DNA of 64,000 nt from Parvibaculum sedimenti (GCF_009184905.1 NZ_WESC01000011.1:55779-119778); one strand, 5' to 3'; counted from the first letter of the stretch, positions 11,566 to 21,485 are shown. A program made the numbers and translations. The notes: a model not told the origin generated them from the sequence alone.

Positions 11566-13764
11566 GTGACGGCCGCGACGGATGTGGAATCGGACGAGGC
11601 CGTGAATGGCGGAGAAGAAGGCGCGGCTTTTTCGCGCCTCCGGCAGCTGGCCAGCTATGCCGCCACGTCCTTTTTCGGTGAGACGGATCGCTGGTTCCTG
11701 TGGTCCCCGGTGTTGCTCGGCCTCGGAATTGCGTTCTATTTCAGCCTTTCCTTCGAGCCGCCGCTCTGGGTGGCATTGGTAGCGCTTTCGGTATCGGGTG
11801 GCGGGCTTGTCTTCGCGCTGAGGCGAGGGGCGGCCAGGGTTTTCGCGGCGGCGCTTTTCTGCATGGTGCTCGGCTTCGCATTGGCCTGCATCCGCACTGC
11901 GGCCGTTGCCGCGCCTGTCATCCAGAAACCGTGGAATGGCGAGATAGAGGGGCGCGTCGTTGAGGTCGAGCGGACAGAAAGGGGTGCTCTGGCCGTGACA
12001 CTTGAGCCGCTTTCGATGGACCGCGTCGCGACAATGGATCTGCCGGCGCGGGTGCGGTTGCAGGTCCGATTTCCCGAGGCGGTGATTGAGCCGGGCGAGA
12101 CGATCCGGGTGCGAGGACGGCTCATGCCGCCGCCGGAACCCGTAGAACCCGGCGGGTTCGACTATGCGCGGCAGGTCTGGTTCGAGGGCCTGGGTGGCGT
12201 CGGCTTCGCATTCGCCGCGCCGGAGCGCGTCGCGCCACCGCCGGAGGATTGGACGACAGCGCTCGCCCGGCTTCGGCACTCCATCACGGCTCGCGTGCAA
12301 AATGGCATTGGCGGCGCTTCGGGCGCGATCGCGGCGGCGCTCATCACCGGCGAGCAGCGCGCCATCCCGGAATGGGCGGCGGAGGATTTGCGCAAGGCCG
12401 GCCTTGCTCACGTGCTGTCGATCTCAGGCCTCCACATGGTGCTTTTCGGCGGTTCTCTGTTCTGGCTTTTGCGCGCAGGTCTGGCCCTCGTACCTGCCAT
12501 CGCGCTTCGTTATCCGATCAAGAAATGGGGGGCCGCCGCGGCGCTGGTCGGCTCCACGGGCTACCTTCTCATCTCGGGGGCGGAGGTTGCCACGCAGCGC
12601 TCATGGATCATGATTGCGCTGATGTTTGTCGCGATCATCTTCGATCGGCCAGCGCTCAGTATGCGGAATGTAGCACTGGCGGCCCTGCTCGTTCTTGTCT
12701 GGCAGCCGGAGAGTCTTCTTGGCGCCAGTTTTCAGATGTCGTTTGCAGCGGTCGTTGGGCTTATCGCCTGTTATGAAAGTCCGCTGGCGCAGCGCTTCAC
12801 GGCTGCGATGAATGGAGGAACCGACGGGCCAATCTTCGGAAGCCTGCGCTTTGCCTTCAATTATGTCGCGGGTGTTTTGCTTACGACGACAATTGCGGGT
12901 TTCGCGACGGGCGCCTATGCCGCGTTTCATTTCGATCGTGTCGCGCTTTACGGCATGGCGGGAAATCTCGGTGCGTTACCGATTGTCAGCGTTCTGGTCA
13001 TGCCTGCTGCGCTGGCGACGATGGTTCTGATGCCGTTCGGCGCAGAAGCGCCAGCGCTTTGGGTCATGGGTAAGGGCGTTGACGGCATGCTCTGGGTCGC
13101 GCATGAGGTGGCCGGCTGGCAGGGCGCCGATCGGCTCGTCGCATCCGCGCCGATGGCCTCGCTGGCGTTACTCACTCTGGGTGGATTGTGGTTGTCGCTC
13201 TGGCGCGGCGGCTGGCGTTTTGCCGGCATCGCGCCGATGGCGCTTGCCATAGCCCTGTGGGGCTCGCCCGCGCGTCCCGATCTGCTGGTCGCTCCCGATG
13301 GAGGGCTTGCGGCTGTGCGCGGTGGAGATGGCGTTCTACACCTGACGGCGAAACGTTCATCCTATGCGGCATCGCAATGGTTGCGGCATGACGGCGATGT
13401 GCGATCGTCAAACGATGTGGTGGGATCGCCTTTTCTCGGCTGCGATTCAGCGGGATGCGTCTGGCGCGAACCGGGGCGTCCGCTGGTCGCCTTTCCGGAA
13501 GGACCAGAGGCGCTCGCCGACGATTGCGCCAAGGCGGACATCGTGATCGCGAAGGTGCCCGTGCTGCGGCAGATGCGCGCGACTTGTCATGCGCGACTTG
13601 TCGTCGATCGCTTCGATCTTTGGCGGAGCGGCGCGATAGCGATCTATTACAGTTCAGATGGAAAGGTGAGAATGGAGACCTCGCGCGAGGCGCGCGGCCG
13701 TCGTCCCTGGGTGCAGCGCCAGCTCACCGCAAAGTCACGGCGCGAAAGCTCCGCCGATCAATAG
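11566..13764 (+). CDS. comEC: ComEC/Rec2 family DNA-uptake membrane protein
   Basis: This polytopic inner-membrane protein carries single-stranded DNA into the cytoplasm during transformation in organisms that do this. The 732-residue protein has an N-terminal DUF4131-type membrane and OB-like region (ending near [15 protein letters not shown]) and a central Competence domain with [22 protein letters not shown] and [16 protein letters not shown]. The C-terminal region holds the usual position of a metallo-beta-lactamase domain (from about [12 protein letters not shown]), but I see no HxHxDH motif in it. Translation is from GTG 11566 after a purine-rich stretch. The last seven bases overlap the convergent lexA gene. 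Confidence 0.88.
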   Translation: MTAATDVESDEAVNGGEEGAAFSRLRQLASYAATSFFGETDRWFLWSPVLLGLGIAFYFSLSFEPPLWVALVALSVSGGGLVFALRRGAARVFAAALFCMVLGFALACIRTAAVAAPVIQKPWNGEIEGRVVEVERTERGALAVTLEPLSMDRVATMDLPARVRLQVRFPEAVIEPGETIRVRGRLMPPPEPVEPGGFDYARQVWFEGLGGVGFAFAAPERVAPPPEDWTTALARLRHSITARVQNGIGGASGAIAAALITGEQRAIPEWAAEDLRKAGLAHVLSISGLHMVLFGGSLFWLLRAGLALVPAIALRYPIKKWGAAAALVGSTGYLLISGAEVATQRSWIMIALMFVAIIFDRPALSMRNVALAALLVLVWQPESLLGASFQMSFAAVVGLIACYESPLAQRFTAAMNGGTDGPIFGSLRFAFNYVAGVLLTTTIAGFATGAYAAFHFDRVALYGMAGNLGALPIVSVLVMPAALATMVLMPFGAEAPALWVMGKGVDGMLWVAHEVAGWQGADRLVASAPMASLALLTLGGLWLSLWRGGWRFAGIAPMALAIALWGSPARPDLLVAPDGGLAAVRGGDGVLHLTAKRSSYAASQWLRHDGDVRSSNDVVGSPFLGCDSAGCVWREPGRPLVAFPEGPEALADDCAKADIVIAKVPVLRQMRATCHARLVVDRFDLWRSGAIAIYYSSDGKVRMETSREARGRRPWVQRQLTAKSRRESSADQ

Positions 13765-14468
13765 CGGCGCAGCAGCCCGACGAGCTTGCCCTGAACCTTC
13801 ACGCGATCCGGCCCGAAAATGCGCGTCTCATAGGCAGGGTTTGCCGCCTCAAGCGCGATGGAATCGCCCTTGCGGCGCAGGCGCTTCAGCGTCGCCTCCA
13901 GCCCGTCGACAAGCGCCACGACGATATCGCCGCTATTGGCCGTGTCACAGCGCTGAATGAGCACCGTGTCGCCATCGAGAATGCCGGCATCGATCATGGA
14001 GTCGCCCTTGACCTCGAGCGCATAATGTTCGCCGGAGCCAAGCAGCGTCAGAGGTACAGCGACCTGATGGCTCTCTTCCTGCAGCGCTTCGATGGGCGTA
14101 CCAGCGGCGATGCGGCCCATGACGGAAAGTGTAATGGTATTTTCGGATTGCTGCGCGGGCTGCAGATCGCGGCTGAGCGGCTTGCCGCGGCTGCCCTCGA
14201 TGACGCTCGGCGAGAAGCCCTTGTTGCGAGAAACGGAAAGGCTCGGCGAGGCGGATTCGGGAAGCTTCACGATCTCCAGCGCGCGGGCGCGATGGGCGAG
14301 GCGGCGGATGAAGCCTCGTTCCTCAAGCGCCGTGATGAGGCGGTGAATGCCTGACTTGGAGCGCAGGTCGAGCGCGTCCTTCATCTCATCGAAGCTCGGA
14401 GACACGCCCCCCTCCTTGATGCGCTCATGAATGAACATCAGGAGTTCGTGCTGTTTGCGTGTGAGCAT
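13758..14468 (-). CDS. lexA: SOS repressor LexA
   Basis: LexA is a transcriptional repressor and self-cleaving serine peptidase of 236 residues. The N-terminal winged helix-turn-helix spans about residues 1-65 ([31 protein letters not shown]). The Ala-Gly cleavage site is A122-G123 in [10 protein letters not shown], the catalytic serine is S157 in GDSMIDAG and the general base is K195 in EATLKRL. The start at 14468 gives the canonical MLTRKQ. A GTTC-N7-GTTC box lies about 46 bases upstream, consistent with autoregulation. Confidence 0.97.
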   Translation of the reverse strand: MLTRKQHELLMFIHERIKEGGVSPSFDEMKDALDLRSKSGIHRLITALEERGFIRRLAHRARALEIVKLPESASPSLSVSRNKGFSPSVIEGSRGKPLSRDLQPAQQSENTITLSVMGRIAAGTPIEALQEESHQVAVPLTLLGSGEHYALEVKGDSMIDAGILDGDTVLIQRCDTANSGDIVVALVDGLEATLKRLRRKGDSIALEAANPAYETRIFGPDRVKVQGKLVGLLRRY

Positions 14469-14513
14469 TCTTTCGGGCCCCAAATATGGAACAAACCATA
14501 AACCTTTCTACAC

Positions 14514-14528
14514 GTTCTAGTTTGGTTC
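14514..14528. promoter_or_regulatory. LexA (SOS) box of the alphaproteobacterial type
   Basis: GTTC TAGTTTG GTTC at 14514-14528 matches the direct repeat GTTC-N7-GTTC known as the alphaproteobacterial LexA operator. It lies upstream of lexA, in the space expected for its promoter. Confidence 0.85.
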
Positions 14529-14552
14529 TTATCTGGCGTCAAGAGTCTGTGG

Positions 14553-14590
14553 ATAAATAAAAGGCCCCTCCCGGCGGAGGAGCCTTCCAT
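14553..14590 (-). terminator. Terminator of the desaturase operon
   Basis: Reading the minus strand, AAGGCTCCTCC, a GCCG loop and GGAGGGGCCTT (stem arms at 14576-14586 and 14561-14571, one mismatch) are followed by TTTATTTATCC. It lies immediately after the desaturase stop at 14593. Confidence 0.75.
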
Positions 14591-14592
14591 TT

Positions 14593-15483
14593 TCAGAACC
14601 TCTCGTCCCGGCAGCCCCGGGCATCGAGAATGGGCTTCATTTCCCGATAGGCCGCCGCGTTCAGGTCGAGAGGAATGGCGGGGTGGAGGTGATGAATGAT
14701 GTGATCCTCCATGCCCAGCGCGAGGATGTTGCCGAGCGGGTGTGTGAAGTGGCGCGTGTTGCGATAGCGGCCCTGCTCCGGTGCCGGAAAATGTGGCGCC
14801 CAGCTCAGATAGAGCGAAATGTAGAAGGTGCCGATATAGCGCGGCAGCCACCAGATGGCTGCGGCCTCCAGCGCATGGCCGCTCCACGCGAGCGCGCTGA
14901 TAATGGCCCAGAAGGTGAGTACCTGCACCGCGCCTTCGAGACCGGCGCGCTTGACCACAGGACCGTCGCCAAGACGATTCAGCGTTTCGCCATAGGCGTT
15001 GGGCTGACCCGGCTGACGGCGCTTGTAGGCCGTCAGGAGGGCCTGCTGCCAGCTATCCGCCTTCACGCCATAGTCGGGATCAAGCTCCGGATCGTTCGTG
15101 TGGCTGTGGTGTTCCATATGCGTGAGGCGCGCGATCTTGAACGGGAGCACCATCGGAATGGTCGACACATAGCCGATGAATTCGTTGAACCAGCGAAGAG
15201 CGGGGCCGCCCGTAGAAAAGTTCGTATGCTGAGCTTCGTGTGAAGGCAGGTAGCAGAGGATCACATTGATGGTGGCGATCGGAAAGGCCATCCAGAGTGG
15301 AAGGATGCCACTCAGCGTCAGCGGCCAAAGCGCGAGCCAGCAGACGAGGTTGCCAAGGCCCCAGACGGCCATGAACCAGGAGAAGCGGCCGATATATTTC
15401 CGCGCGATGGTGAGTTCCGCGCGAGCCAGCTCGCGGTCGCTCATCTCCGAATAGGGAGCGGTGGTTGCTTCTGCGATGCTCAT
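14593..15483 (-). CDS. Membrane fatty acid desaturase
   Basis: The 296-residue integral membrane protein has the three histidine boxes of the di-iron desaturase/hydroxylase superfamily: HEAQH (82-86), HMEHH (122-126) and HIIHH (261-265). Hydrophobic segments lie around residues 36-80 and 105-118. It probably introduces a double bond or hydroxyl group into a lipid acyl chain. The family also holds carotenoid hydroxylases, so the substrate is open. Its ATG overlaps the stop of a 65-residue membrane protein gene (ATGA), which in turn overlaps a TetR gene, so the three are surely one operon. Confidence 0.85.
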   Translation of the reverse strand: MSIAEATTAPYSEMSDRELARAELTIARKYIGRFSWFMAVWGLGNLVCWLALWPLTLSGILPLWMAFPIATINVILCYLPSHEAQHTNFSTGGPALRWFNEFIGYVSTIPMVLPFKIARLTHMEHHSHTNDPELDPDYGVKADSWQQALLTAYKRRQPGQPNAYGETLNRLGDGPVVKRAGLEGAVQVLTFWAIISALAWSGHALEAAAIWWLPRYIGTFYISLYLSWAPHFPAPEQGRYRNTRHFTHPLGNILALGMEDHIIHHLHPAIPLDLNAAAYREMKPILDARGCRDERF

Positions 15484-15677
15484 ATCCAACGCCCCCGCAG
15501 TTTGGCGGAAAGGCCAAGGGCCGGGCCAAGGATGAGGCCGAACTGAATGGGCGTGAGACCGAGCGGTGGCGTGATGCCACCATCCTTTAGCAGAGTCGCA
15601 ATCAGCGGCGCGAGAAAGCCGAAACCGAAGAGCACGGGTCCCCATGGCCCCAGTGCTTGAAGTATGTGCCGGATCAC
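15480..15677 (-). CDS. Small (65 aa) membrane protein of the desaturase operon
   Basis: I do not recognise a family. The 65-residue product is strongly hydrophobic, with segments PWGPVLFGFGFLAPLIATLL (residues 11-30) and PIQFGLILGPALGLSA joined by a short Gly/Pro turn, and it ends in a basic tail (KLRGRWI). This suggests a two-helix inner-membrane hairpin. It has ATGA overlaps with the TetR gene on one side (15674-15677) and the desaturase on the other (15480-15483), which argues strongly that it is translated. Subunit, partner or stabiliser of the desaturase is inference. Confidence 0.72.
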   Translation of the reverse strand: MIRHILQALGPWGPVLFGFGFLAPLIATLLKDGGITPPLGLTPIQFGLILGPALGLSAKLRGRWI

Positions 15678-16363
15678 ATGCGGTCTCCCTCGTTGTTTTT
15701 TCCCCCGGGTTGCTTCTCGTCGTTGCGGGTGGCGGGGTTCAGGCTCTTCTGCGGAGCTGCCGGATCTATGATGAGGCGCACCATGCGGTCGATCAGTGCC
15801 TCATAATCGCGGATTTCCGATTGTCGCGAGTGGAGGGGATCGCCCAGCATGGCGGATACACCTCGCACGGTGGCGATGCTGAACATCACAATGTCGTCGA
15901 TAGATTCGTCTGGAAGCCAGCCGGCGGCCTGCGCTGCACGCGCTGCATCGTTGATTATGAGGGAACGGCGCTTCTCGCTGGCCTTGAGTTCGTCGTCTGC
16001 ATGCGCAACGACTTCGGGATGGGCGATCGTCCGATAATAGGCGGGGTATTCCAGGCTGAAGCGGATATAGGCCTTGCCCATGGCCGCATAGCGTTCCAGC
16101 GGATTGTCGCCCGCTGCCTCCGCCGCAGCGAAGACATAAGCGATGAACTTGTCGCTGCCCTCGGTGGCGAGCGCCCGCAGCAGATCTGCCTTGTCGGTGA
16201 AATGGCGTGACGGCGCGGCGTGGGAGACGCCAAGATCACGGGCCAGGGCACGCAGGCTCAGGCATTCGATGCCTTGCTCGGCGATCACCGCGGCGGCGCG
16301 ATCAAGCAGCGCCTTGCGCAGGTTTCCATGGTGATAGGTCAAGCTGGGGCCATATGTTGTCAT
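15674..16363 (-). CDS. TetR family transcriptional regulator
   Basis: The N-terminal helix-turn-helix spans about residues 7-55 (RKALLDRAAAVIAEQGIECL, LARDLGVSHAAPSRHFTDKA), and the ligand-binding region carries a WHG-type C-terminal domain. The length is 229 residues from ATG 16363, or 232 from ATG 16372. Both start codons lie inside the palindrome 16354-16372. It is the first gene of the TetR/65-aa/desaturase operon and probably represses it. The ligand is likely an acyl compound by analogy with desaturase-linked TetR proteins, but nothing here shows it. The basic C-terminal tail (KQPGGKNNEGDRM) is low in complexity. Confidence 0.85.
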   Translation of the reverse strand: MTTYGPSLTYHHGNLRKALLDRAAAVIAEQGIECLSLRALARDLGVSHAAPSRHFTDKADLLRALATEGSDKFIAYVFAAAEAAGDNPLERYAAMGKAYIRFSLEYPAYYRTIAHPEVVAHADDELKASEKRRSLIINDAARAAQAAGWLPDESIDDIVMFSIATVRGVSAMLGDPLHSRQSEIRDYEALIDRMVRLIIDPAAPQKSLNPATRNDEKQPGGKNNEGDRM

Positions 16364-16372
16364 TGACAACAT
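16354..16372. promoter_or_regulatory. TetR operator O1, overlapping the regulator start codon
   Basis: Perfect palindrome ATGTTGTCATTGACAACAT (9-1-9). It covers both possible start codons of the TetR gene. A second copy of the core GTTGTCA-W-TGACAAC lies 40 bp away at 16394-16412. Confidence 0.75.
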
Positions 16373-16393
16373 GCAGGCTATTTTTTGACCCCA

Positions 16394-16412
16394 ATGTTGT
16401 CAATGACAACTT
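16394..16412. promoter_or_regulatory. TetR operator O2, overlapping a possible -35 element
   Basis: ATGTTGTCAATGACAACTT has a perfect 7-1-7 core identical to O1 except for the centre base. On the minus strand it contains TTGACA (16403 to 16398). With a 17-base spacer this leads to TAGCCT (16380 to 16375), a weak -10, so transcription would begin close to the TetR start codon. Confidence 0.7.
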
Positions 16413-16417
16413 AAGGT

Positions 16418-17626
16418 CTAGCGGAGCGGAATAACGCTCACCATCTCGCCAGCTTCGGCAGCTGGCGCGTGGGGCGGACGCACGATCAGGCAGTCGGCCG
16501 CCGAGAGCAGCGAGAGCATGGAGCTGTCCTGCTTTGGGAAGGGCGTCGCGACGGGCAGTTCGCCCGGCACATGGTCGATACCGGCCCGGAGATAGTCCTC
16601 TCGCTGGTCGTTCTCCGCGAGCGGCGTACCGAGGCGGGCCGGGACCGTTCGGGGCGCGTTCGCCTCGCCGCCTGCAAGCTTCGTCAGCGCAGGGACGAGA
16701 AAGAGCAGGGCGCAAACCTGCGCGGAGACGGGATTGCCCGGCAGGCCCAGCATCGGAATATCGCGGTAACGGCCGAACATCAGCGGCTTTCCCGGGCGCA
16801 TGGCGATGCGCCAGAAGTCTATGTCGAGGCCATCTTCGGCGAGTGCCGCCTGCACAAGGTCATGATCGCCAACCGATGCACCGCCGAGCGTCACCAGCAT
16901 GTCTGCGCCGATGGCCTTGCGGGCGGTGGCGCGGATCGCTTCGCGCCGGTCGGGTGCGATGCCGAGATCGAGGGGCACACCACCTGCCTCCGCGATGAGC
17001 GCGGCGAGGCCGTCATTGTTGGATGAAACAATCTGGTTCGGGCCGAGGGGGGCGCCGGGCCGCACCAGCTCGTCGCCCGTCGAGAAAAAAGCGATGCGCG
17101 GGCGGCGGTGAAGAGAAAGAGAGGAGACGTTCATCGCGGCGGCGAAGGCGATATCAGCCGCGGAGAGTTTCCGTCCGGCGGCAAGGCCGGTCGTGCCCTT
17201 CGTGAAGTCGAGCCCGGCGGGGCGGATATTCCGTCCGTGTACGGTTTTTTCCCGCGCGATGACGATGTCGCCATAGCGCTCGGTATCTTCCTGTATGACG
17301 ATGGCGTCGGCGCCATGCGGCACGGGCGCGCCAGTGAAGATGCGCACCGCTTCGCCTTCGCCGAGGATGCCGTCATAGGCGCCGCCTGCTGGGGACTCGC
17401 CGACGACGCGGAGCCGGGCAGGCACGCTCGACACATCGGCGGCGCGGACCGCATAGCCGTCCATGGCGGAAAGATCGGAAGGCGGCTGCGTGCGCCGCGC
17501 GACGACATCTTCGGCCAGTATGCGCCCGACCGCATTCGCAAGCAGAACGGGTTCCTGCTCCGTCGGCGTCAGCATGGATAGAATGCGCGCGCGGGCTTCC
17601 GCGACGGGGATGAGGGCTTGCGCCAT
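16418..17626 (-). CDS. moeA: Molybdopterin molybdotransferase MoeA
   Basis: MoeA inserts molybdate into adenylylated molybdopterin in molybdenum cofactor synthesis. The 402-residue protein has the family features LSAMDGYAVRAADV, IFTGAPVPHGADAIVIQED, FFSTGDELV, TLGGASVGDHDLV and MLGLPGNPVSAQV. It begins one base before the moaC stop, so the two genes are adjacent and probably coupled. It is the last gene of the trpGDC-kdsA-moaC-moeA run on the minus strand. Confidence 0.95.
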   Translation of the reverse strand: MAQALIPVAEARARILSMLTPTEQEPVLLANAVGRILAEDVVARRTQPPSDLSAMDGYAVRAADVSSVPARLRVVGESPAGGAYDGILGEGEAVRIFTGAPVPHGADAIVIQEDTERYGDIVIAREKTVHGRNIRPAGLDFTKGTTGLAAGRKLSAADIAFAAAMNVSSLSLHRRPRIAFFSTGDELVRPGAPLGPNQIVSSNNDGLAALIAEAGGVPLDLGIAPDRREAIRATARKAIGADMLVTLGGASVGDHDLVQAALAEDGLDIDFWRIAMRPGKPLMFGRYRDIPMLGLPGNPVSAQVCALLFLVPALTKLAGGEANAPRTVPARLGTPLAENDQREDYLRAGIDHVPGELPVATPFPKQDSSMLSLLSAADCLIVRPPHAPAAEAGEMVSVIPLR

Positions 17627-18109
17627 TTACTTCGCCTTATAGGTGCCGGACTTGCCGCCTGCCTTATGCGTGAGGCGGATATTGTCGATCTGCATCGAGC
17701 GATCCACGGCCTTCGCCATGTCGTAGATCGTGAGGCAGGCAACGCTCACCGCCGTCAGCGCTTCCATTTCGACGCCTGTCTGGCCGGAAAGTTTCACCGT
17801 CGCCTCGACTTCGATGCAGTTCTTCTTCGCATCGGGTTTGAAGTCGACCGAGACTTTCGAGATCGCGAGCGGATGGCAGAGTGGAATGAGGTCCGATGTC
17901 TTCTTCGCCGCCATGATGCCGGCGAGCCGCGCGACTTCGAGCGCATTGCCCTTGGCGAGGCCGCCGCCCGTGATGAGGGCCAGCGTCTCCGGCTCCATCA
18001 CGATGCGGCCTCGGGCTGTCGCTGTGCGCGCCGTCACCTTCTTGGCCGACACGTCGACCATGCTAGCGCGGCCCTTGGCGTCGAGATGGGTGAGTTTTTT
18101 GCCCGTCAT
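17627..18109 (-). CDS. moaC: Cyclic pyranopterin monophosphate synthase MoaC
   Basis: With MoaA, this enzyme converts GTP to cyclic pyranopterin monophosphate, the first molybdenum cofactor intermediate. The 160-residue length is standard. The motifs [18 protein letters not shown] and [20 protein letters not shown], with the conserved aspartate near the C-terminus ([13 protein letters not shown]), are present. It sits directly upstream of moeA; moaA, moaD and moaE are not in the window. Confidence 0.96.
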   Translation of the reverse strand: MTGKKLTHLDAKGRASMVDVSAKKVTARTATARGRIVMEPETLALITGGGLAKGNALEVARLAGIMAAKKTSDLIPLCHPLAISKVSVDFKPDAKKNCIEVEATVKLSGQTGVEMEALTAVSVACLTIYDMAKAVDRSMQIDNIRLTHKAGGKSGTYKAK

Positions 18110-18149
18110 TCCAAGCTCCGGTCTTTGCGCCAGTTTGCGCGTCCAGCTA

Positions 18150-19001
18150 TCAGGCTGCTGCTGCCTTGATTGCCTTGAGTGTCGCGAGAAGTTTCGCCGC
18201 GCCGTCGAGCGGCAGGCAGCTCAGCGGGTCGCAGAGTGCTTTGTCGGGATCGGGATGGAATTCGAGGAAGACACCGTCGGCGCCGGCGGCCACTGCGGCC
18301 TTCGCGATGACTGAAACGCCGTCGCGACGGCCGCCCGTCGAGGCGCCGCCCGTGCGCGGATCGGCTCCCGGAAGCTGCACGGCATGTGTCGCGTCGATGG
18401 TGACCGGAACGCCGAGTTTCTTCATTTCGCCCAGGGCCAGCATGTCGACGATGAGATTGTTGTAGCCGAACGACGAGCCGCGCTCGCAAAGAATGGTGAA
18501 GTCCGCGCCGTCCGTCGCCTCCTTGATTTTGGAGACGATGTTCTTGCAGTCCCAGGGGGCAAGGAACTGCGCCTTCTTCACATGGAGAAGGCCACCTGCC
18601 TTATGCGTCGCGCGGGCCGCCGCGACGACGAGGTCCGTCTGACGGCAGAGGAACGCCGGGATCTGCACGATGTCCGCCACGGCGGCGACGGGTTCGGCCT
18701 GATAGACTTCATGAAGATCGGTTGCGATCGGCACGTTGAACTCGGCCTTCACAGCAGCGAGCATTTCGAGGCCCTTTTCGAGGCCGGGCCCACGATAGCT
18801 CTTGATCGAGGAGCGGTTCGCCTTGTCGAAGCTTGCCTTGAATATGTAGGGCAGGCCGAGTTCGGAGGTCACTGCTTTCAGATGCCGTGCCACGTCGAAT
18901 GCGAGCTTCTGATCCTCAAGCACGTTCAGTCCGGCGATGACGACCAGCGGCTGTCCGTCGCCAATCGCGATATTCCATTTGTTGAGCTTGAGAACGGTCA
19001 T
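18150..19001 (-). CDS. kdsA: 3-deoxy-8-phosphooctulonate (KDO-8-P) synthase
   Basis: KdsA condenses arabinose 5-phosphate and phosphoenolpyruvate to KDO-8-P for the lipopolysaccharide inner core. The 283-residue protein carries [48 protein letters not shown] and [15 protein letters not shown], which are typical of the family. ATG 19001 is the start matching known N-termini. It lies between trpC and moaC, 68 and 40 bases away, apparently within one long transcription unit. Confidence 0.96.
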   Translation of the reverse strand: MTVLKLNKWNIAIGDGQPLVVIAGLNVLEDQKLAFDVARHLKAVTSELGLPYIFKASFDKANRSSIKSYRGPGLEKGLEMLAAVKAEFNVPIATDLHEVYQAEPVAAVADIVQIPAFLCRQTDLVVAAARATHKAGGLLHVKKAQFLAPWDCKNIVSKIKEATDGADFTILCERGSSFGYNNLIVDMLALGEMKKLGVPVTIDATHAVQLPGADPRTGGASTGGRRDGVSVIAKAAVAAGADGVFLEFHPDPDKALCDPLSCLPLDGAAKLLATLKAIKAAAA

Positions 19002-19068
19002 GGCGGATACCTTTTGGGGCCGTTGCAGCGAAGAGAGAGGGCGTAATGCGAACGCTACCGGGCGAACA

Positions 19069-19860
19069 TTATTTCTGCAGCAAGGCGCGCGTCGCGGCTT
19101 CGACATCTGCCTGCCGCATCAGGCTCTCGCCGACGAGATAGGCAAAGACGTCCGACCGGGCGAGGCGGACGAGATCGTCAGGTGTGAAGATGCCGCTTTC
19201 GCCGATGACGAGGCGATCATTCGGGACGCGGGGCGCGAGCTTTTCGGTCGTGGCGAGCGTGACTTCGAAGGTGCGGAGATTGCGGTTGTTGATGCCGATG
19301 AGCGGACTCTTCAGCATGAGCGCCCGATCCAGCTCCGCTTCGTCATGCACTTCGACGATCGCGTCCATGCCCCAGGCGAAGGCAGCATCTTCGAGGTCGC
19401 GCGCCTGCGCGTCGGAGACTGACGCCATGATGATGAGAATGCAGTCGGCACTCATCGCGCGGGCTTCCGCCACCTGATAGGTGTCGTAGAGGAAGTCCTT
19501 GCGGATGACCGGCAGGGATACGGCGGCGCGGGCGGCAGTCAGAAATTCGGGGCTTCCCTGAAAGGAAGGGCCGTCCGTCAGTACGGAAAGGCAGGTCGCG
19601 CCGCCGCGCTCGTAGGCACGGGCGAGCGACGGCGGATCGAAATGCGCACGGATGAGGCCCTTGGAGGGGCTTGCCTTCTTGATCTCGGCGATCAGCGCAT
19701 ATTCTCTGGCCGCAACCTTGCGGGTCAGCGCCGCCGCGAAGCCGCGCACGGGGCTCGCCGCATGTGCGGCGGCTTCGACATCGGTGAGCGGGCGCACTTT
19801 TTTCGCTGCTGCGATCTCTTCGAGCTTGTAGGCGCCGATCTTTGCGAGGATGTCAGACAT
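19069..19860 (-). CDS. trpC: Indole-3-glycerol phosphate synthase
   Basis: TrpC closes the indole ring in tryptophan synthesis. The 263-residue TIM barrel has the family motifs [57 protein letters not shown] and [11 protein letters not shown]. The start at 19860 lies within the end of trpD, overlapping its stop by eight bases. The order trpG-trpD-trpC is conserved in alphaproteobacteria. Confidence 0.96.
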   Translation of the reverse strand: MSDILAKIGAYKLEEIAAAKKVRPLTDVEAAAHAASPVRGFAAALTRKVAAREYALIAEIKKASPSKGLIRAHFDPPSLARAYERGGATCLSVLTDGPSFQGSPEFLTAARAAVSLPVIRKDFLYDTYQVAEARAMSADCILIIMASVSDAQARDLEDAAFAWGMDAIVEVHDEAELDRALMLKSPLIGINNRNLRTFEVTLATTEKLAPRVPNDRLVIGESGIFTPDDLVRLARSDVFAYLVGESLMRQADVEAATRALLQK

Positions 19861-20881
19861 TCGCCGGCTTCCCATTGGAGACGGCGACGAGACGCGCCAA
19901 CACTTTCTTTGCCGCGCCGCTGTCAATGGCACCGGCGGCGAGCTTCACTCCTTCGGCAAGCGTTGCCGCCTTGTCAGCTACAATGAGAGCGGCGGCGGCG
20001 TTGAGCAGCACGATGTCGCGATAGGCGCCGGGTGCGCCGTCGAGCAGTGCGACGATGGCCGCCGCGTTATAGGCCGGGTCGCCACCGCGCAAGTCTTCGA
20101 GCGTCGCGCGGGGAAGGCCCGCTTCCTCCGGCGTTACTTCGAATGTGCGGATCTTGCCGTCGTTGAGTTCGGCGACGTAGGACACGCCGGTCGTCGACAA
20201 TTCGTCGAGACCATCCGCGCCATGGACGACCCAGGCGCGCGTCGAGCCGAGGTTGCGAAGCGTCTCGGCGAAGGGCACCACCCAGCGTTGCGCGAAGACG
20301 CCGATGCTGTGATGGGTCACGCTTGCCGGATTGGCGAGCGGCCCGAGCAGGTTGAAGATCGTGCGCGTGCCAAGTTCCGCGCGCACGGGCGCGACATGCC
20401 GCATGGCGGAATGATGCACCGGCGCGAACATGAAGCCGATGCCCGCTTCCGAGATGCAACGGGCGATGGCGTCCGGTTCGATGTCGAGATTGACGCCGAG
20501 GGCGGTCAGAGCATCAGCCGTGCCGGACTTCGATGAGGCGGCGCGGTTGCCATGCTTTGCCACCGGCACGCCCACTGCGGCGACGACGAGAGAGGTGGCT
20601 GTGGAAATATTGTAAGTCTGCGCGCCGTCGCCGCCCGTGCCGACAATATCGATGGCGTCGGCGGGGGCTTTGACGGCAAGCGCCCGTTGACGCATGACGC
20701 GGGCGCCAGCGGTCAGCTCGTCCACCGTTTCGCCGCGCACGCGCAGCGCCATCAGGAAGCCTGCCATCTGGGCCGGCGTCGCTTCGCCCGACATGATGAT
20801 CGAGAAGGCCTCTTCCGCTTCATCGGGGGCGAGCGCCAATCCGCCGGCGACCTTGCCTATGAGTGCCTTGAAATCGCTCAT
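19853..20881 (-). CDS. trpD: Anthranilate phosphoribosyltransferase
   Basis: TrpD transfers phosphoribose from PRPP to anthranilate. The 342-residue protein has the PRPP-binding loop [19 protein letters not shown], then [19 protein letters not shown] and [20 protein letters not shown]. It is between trpG (10 bases upstream) and trpC (8-base overlap). Confidence 0.97.
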   Translation of the reverse strand: MSDFKALIGKVAGGLALAPDEAEEAFSIIMSGEATPAQMAGFLMALRVRGETVDELTAGARVMRQRALAVKAPADAIDIVGTGGDGAQTYNISTATSLVVAAVGVPVAKHGNRAASSKSGTADALTALGVNLDIEPDAIARCISEAGIGFMFAPVHHSAMRHVAPVRAELGTRTIFNLLGPLANPASVTHHSIGVFAQRWVVPFAETLRNLGSTRAWVVHGADGLDELSTTGVSYVAELNDGKIRTFEVTPEEAGLPRATLEDLRGGDPAYNAAAIVALLDGAPGAYRDIVLLNAAAALIVADKAATLAEGVKLAAGAIDSGAAKKVLARLVAVSNGKPANV

Positions 20882-20891
20882 GCGCGTCCCC

Positions 20892-21485
20892 TCAGGCGAG
20901 CGCGCGCGTTTTCACGCCCGTGATCTCGAGGAAGTTGCGCAGAATGTCGTGGCCATGCTCGGTGGCGATGCTTTCCGGGTGGAACTGCACGCCGTGGATG
21001 GGCAGCTCCTTGTGGCGAAGCCCCATGATGACGTCGTCGGAGGACGTGGCCGTCACTTCGAGCACCGATGGGAAAGTCGTCGGGTCGATGGTCAGCGAGT
21101 GATAGCGCGTCGCCTGCAGCGGGCTCGGCAGGTTGCGGAAGACGCCCTTGCCTGTATGCGAGATCGCGTCGACCTTGCCGTGCATGAGCTTGGGCGCGCG
21201 AATGATCCTGCCGCCGAAGGCCTGGCCGATTGCCTGATGACCGAGGCAGACGCCAAAAAGGGGAATGCGCTCGTCCGCCGCCGCCTTGATGAGATCGAGG
21301 CAGATGCCGGCCCGGTCCGGGTCGCAAGGGCCCGGCGAGATGACGATGGCTTCCGGCCGCATGGAGACGGCCTGTTCAACCGACAGCTTGTCGTTGCGGT
21401 GAACCTCGGTCTCGGCGCCGAGGTCGCCGAGGAACTGCACGAGGTTGTAGGTGAAGCTGTCGTAGTTATCGATGAGGAGCAGCAT
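20892..21485 (-). CDS. trpG: Anthranilate synthase glutamine amidotransferase component
   Basis: The 197-residue class I glutamine amidotransferase supplies ammonia to TrpE. The nucleophile cysteine is in [17 protein letters not shown]. The histidine and glutamate of the triad are in [17 protein letters not shown] 21485 ([15 protein letters not shown]) is the family start; an upstream ATG at 21506 is in frame but lies off the family pattern. Its partner trpE is 2 kb away in another operon. Confidence 0.96.
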   Translation of the reverse strand: MLLLIDNYDSFTYNLVQFLGDLGAETEVHRNDKLSVEQAVSMRPEAIVISPGPCDPDRAGICLDLIKAAADERIPLFGVCLGHQAIGQAFGGRIIRAPKLMHGKVDAISHTGKGVFRNLPSPLQATRYHSLTIDPTTFPSVLEVTATSSDDVIMGLRHKELPIHGVQFHPESIATEHGHDILRNFLEITGVKTRALA

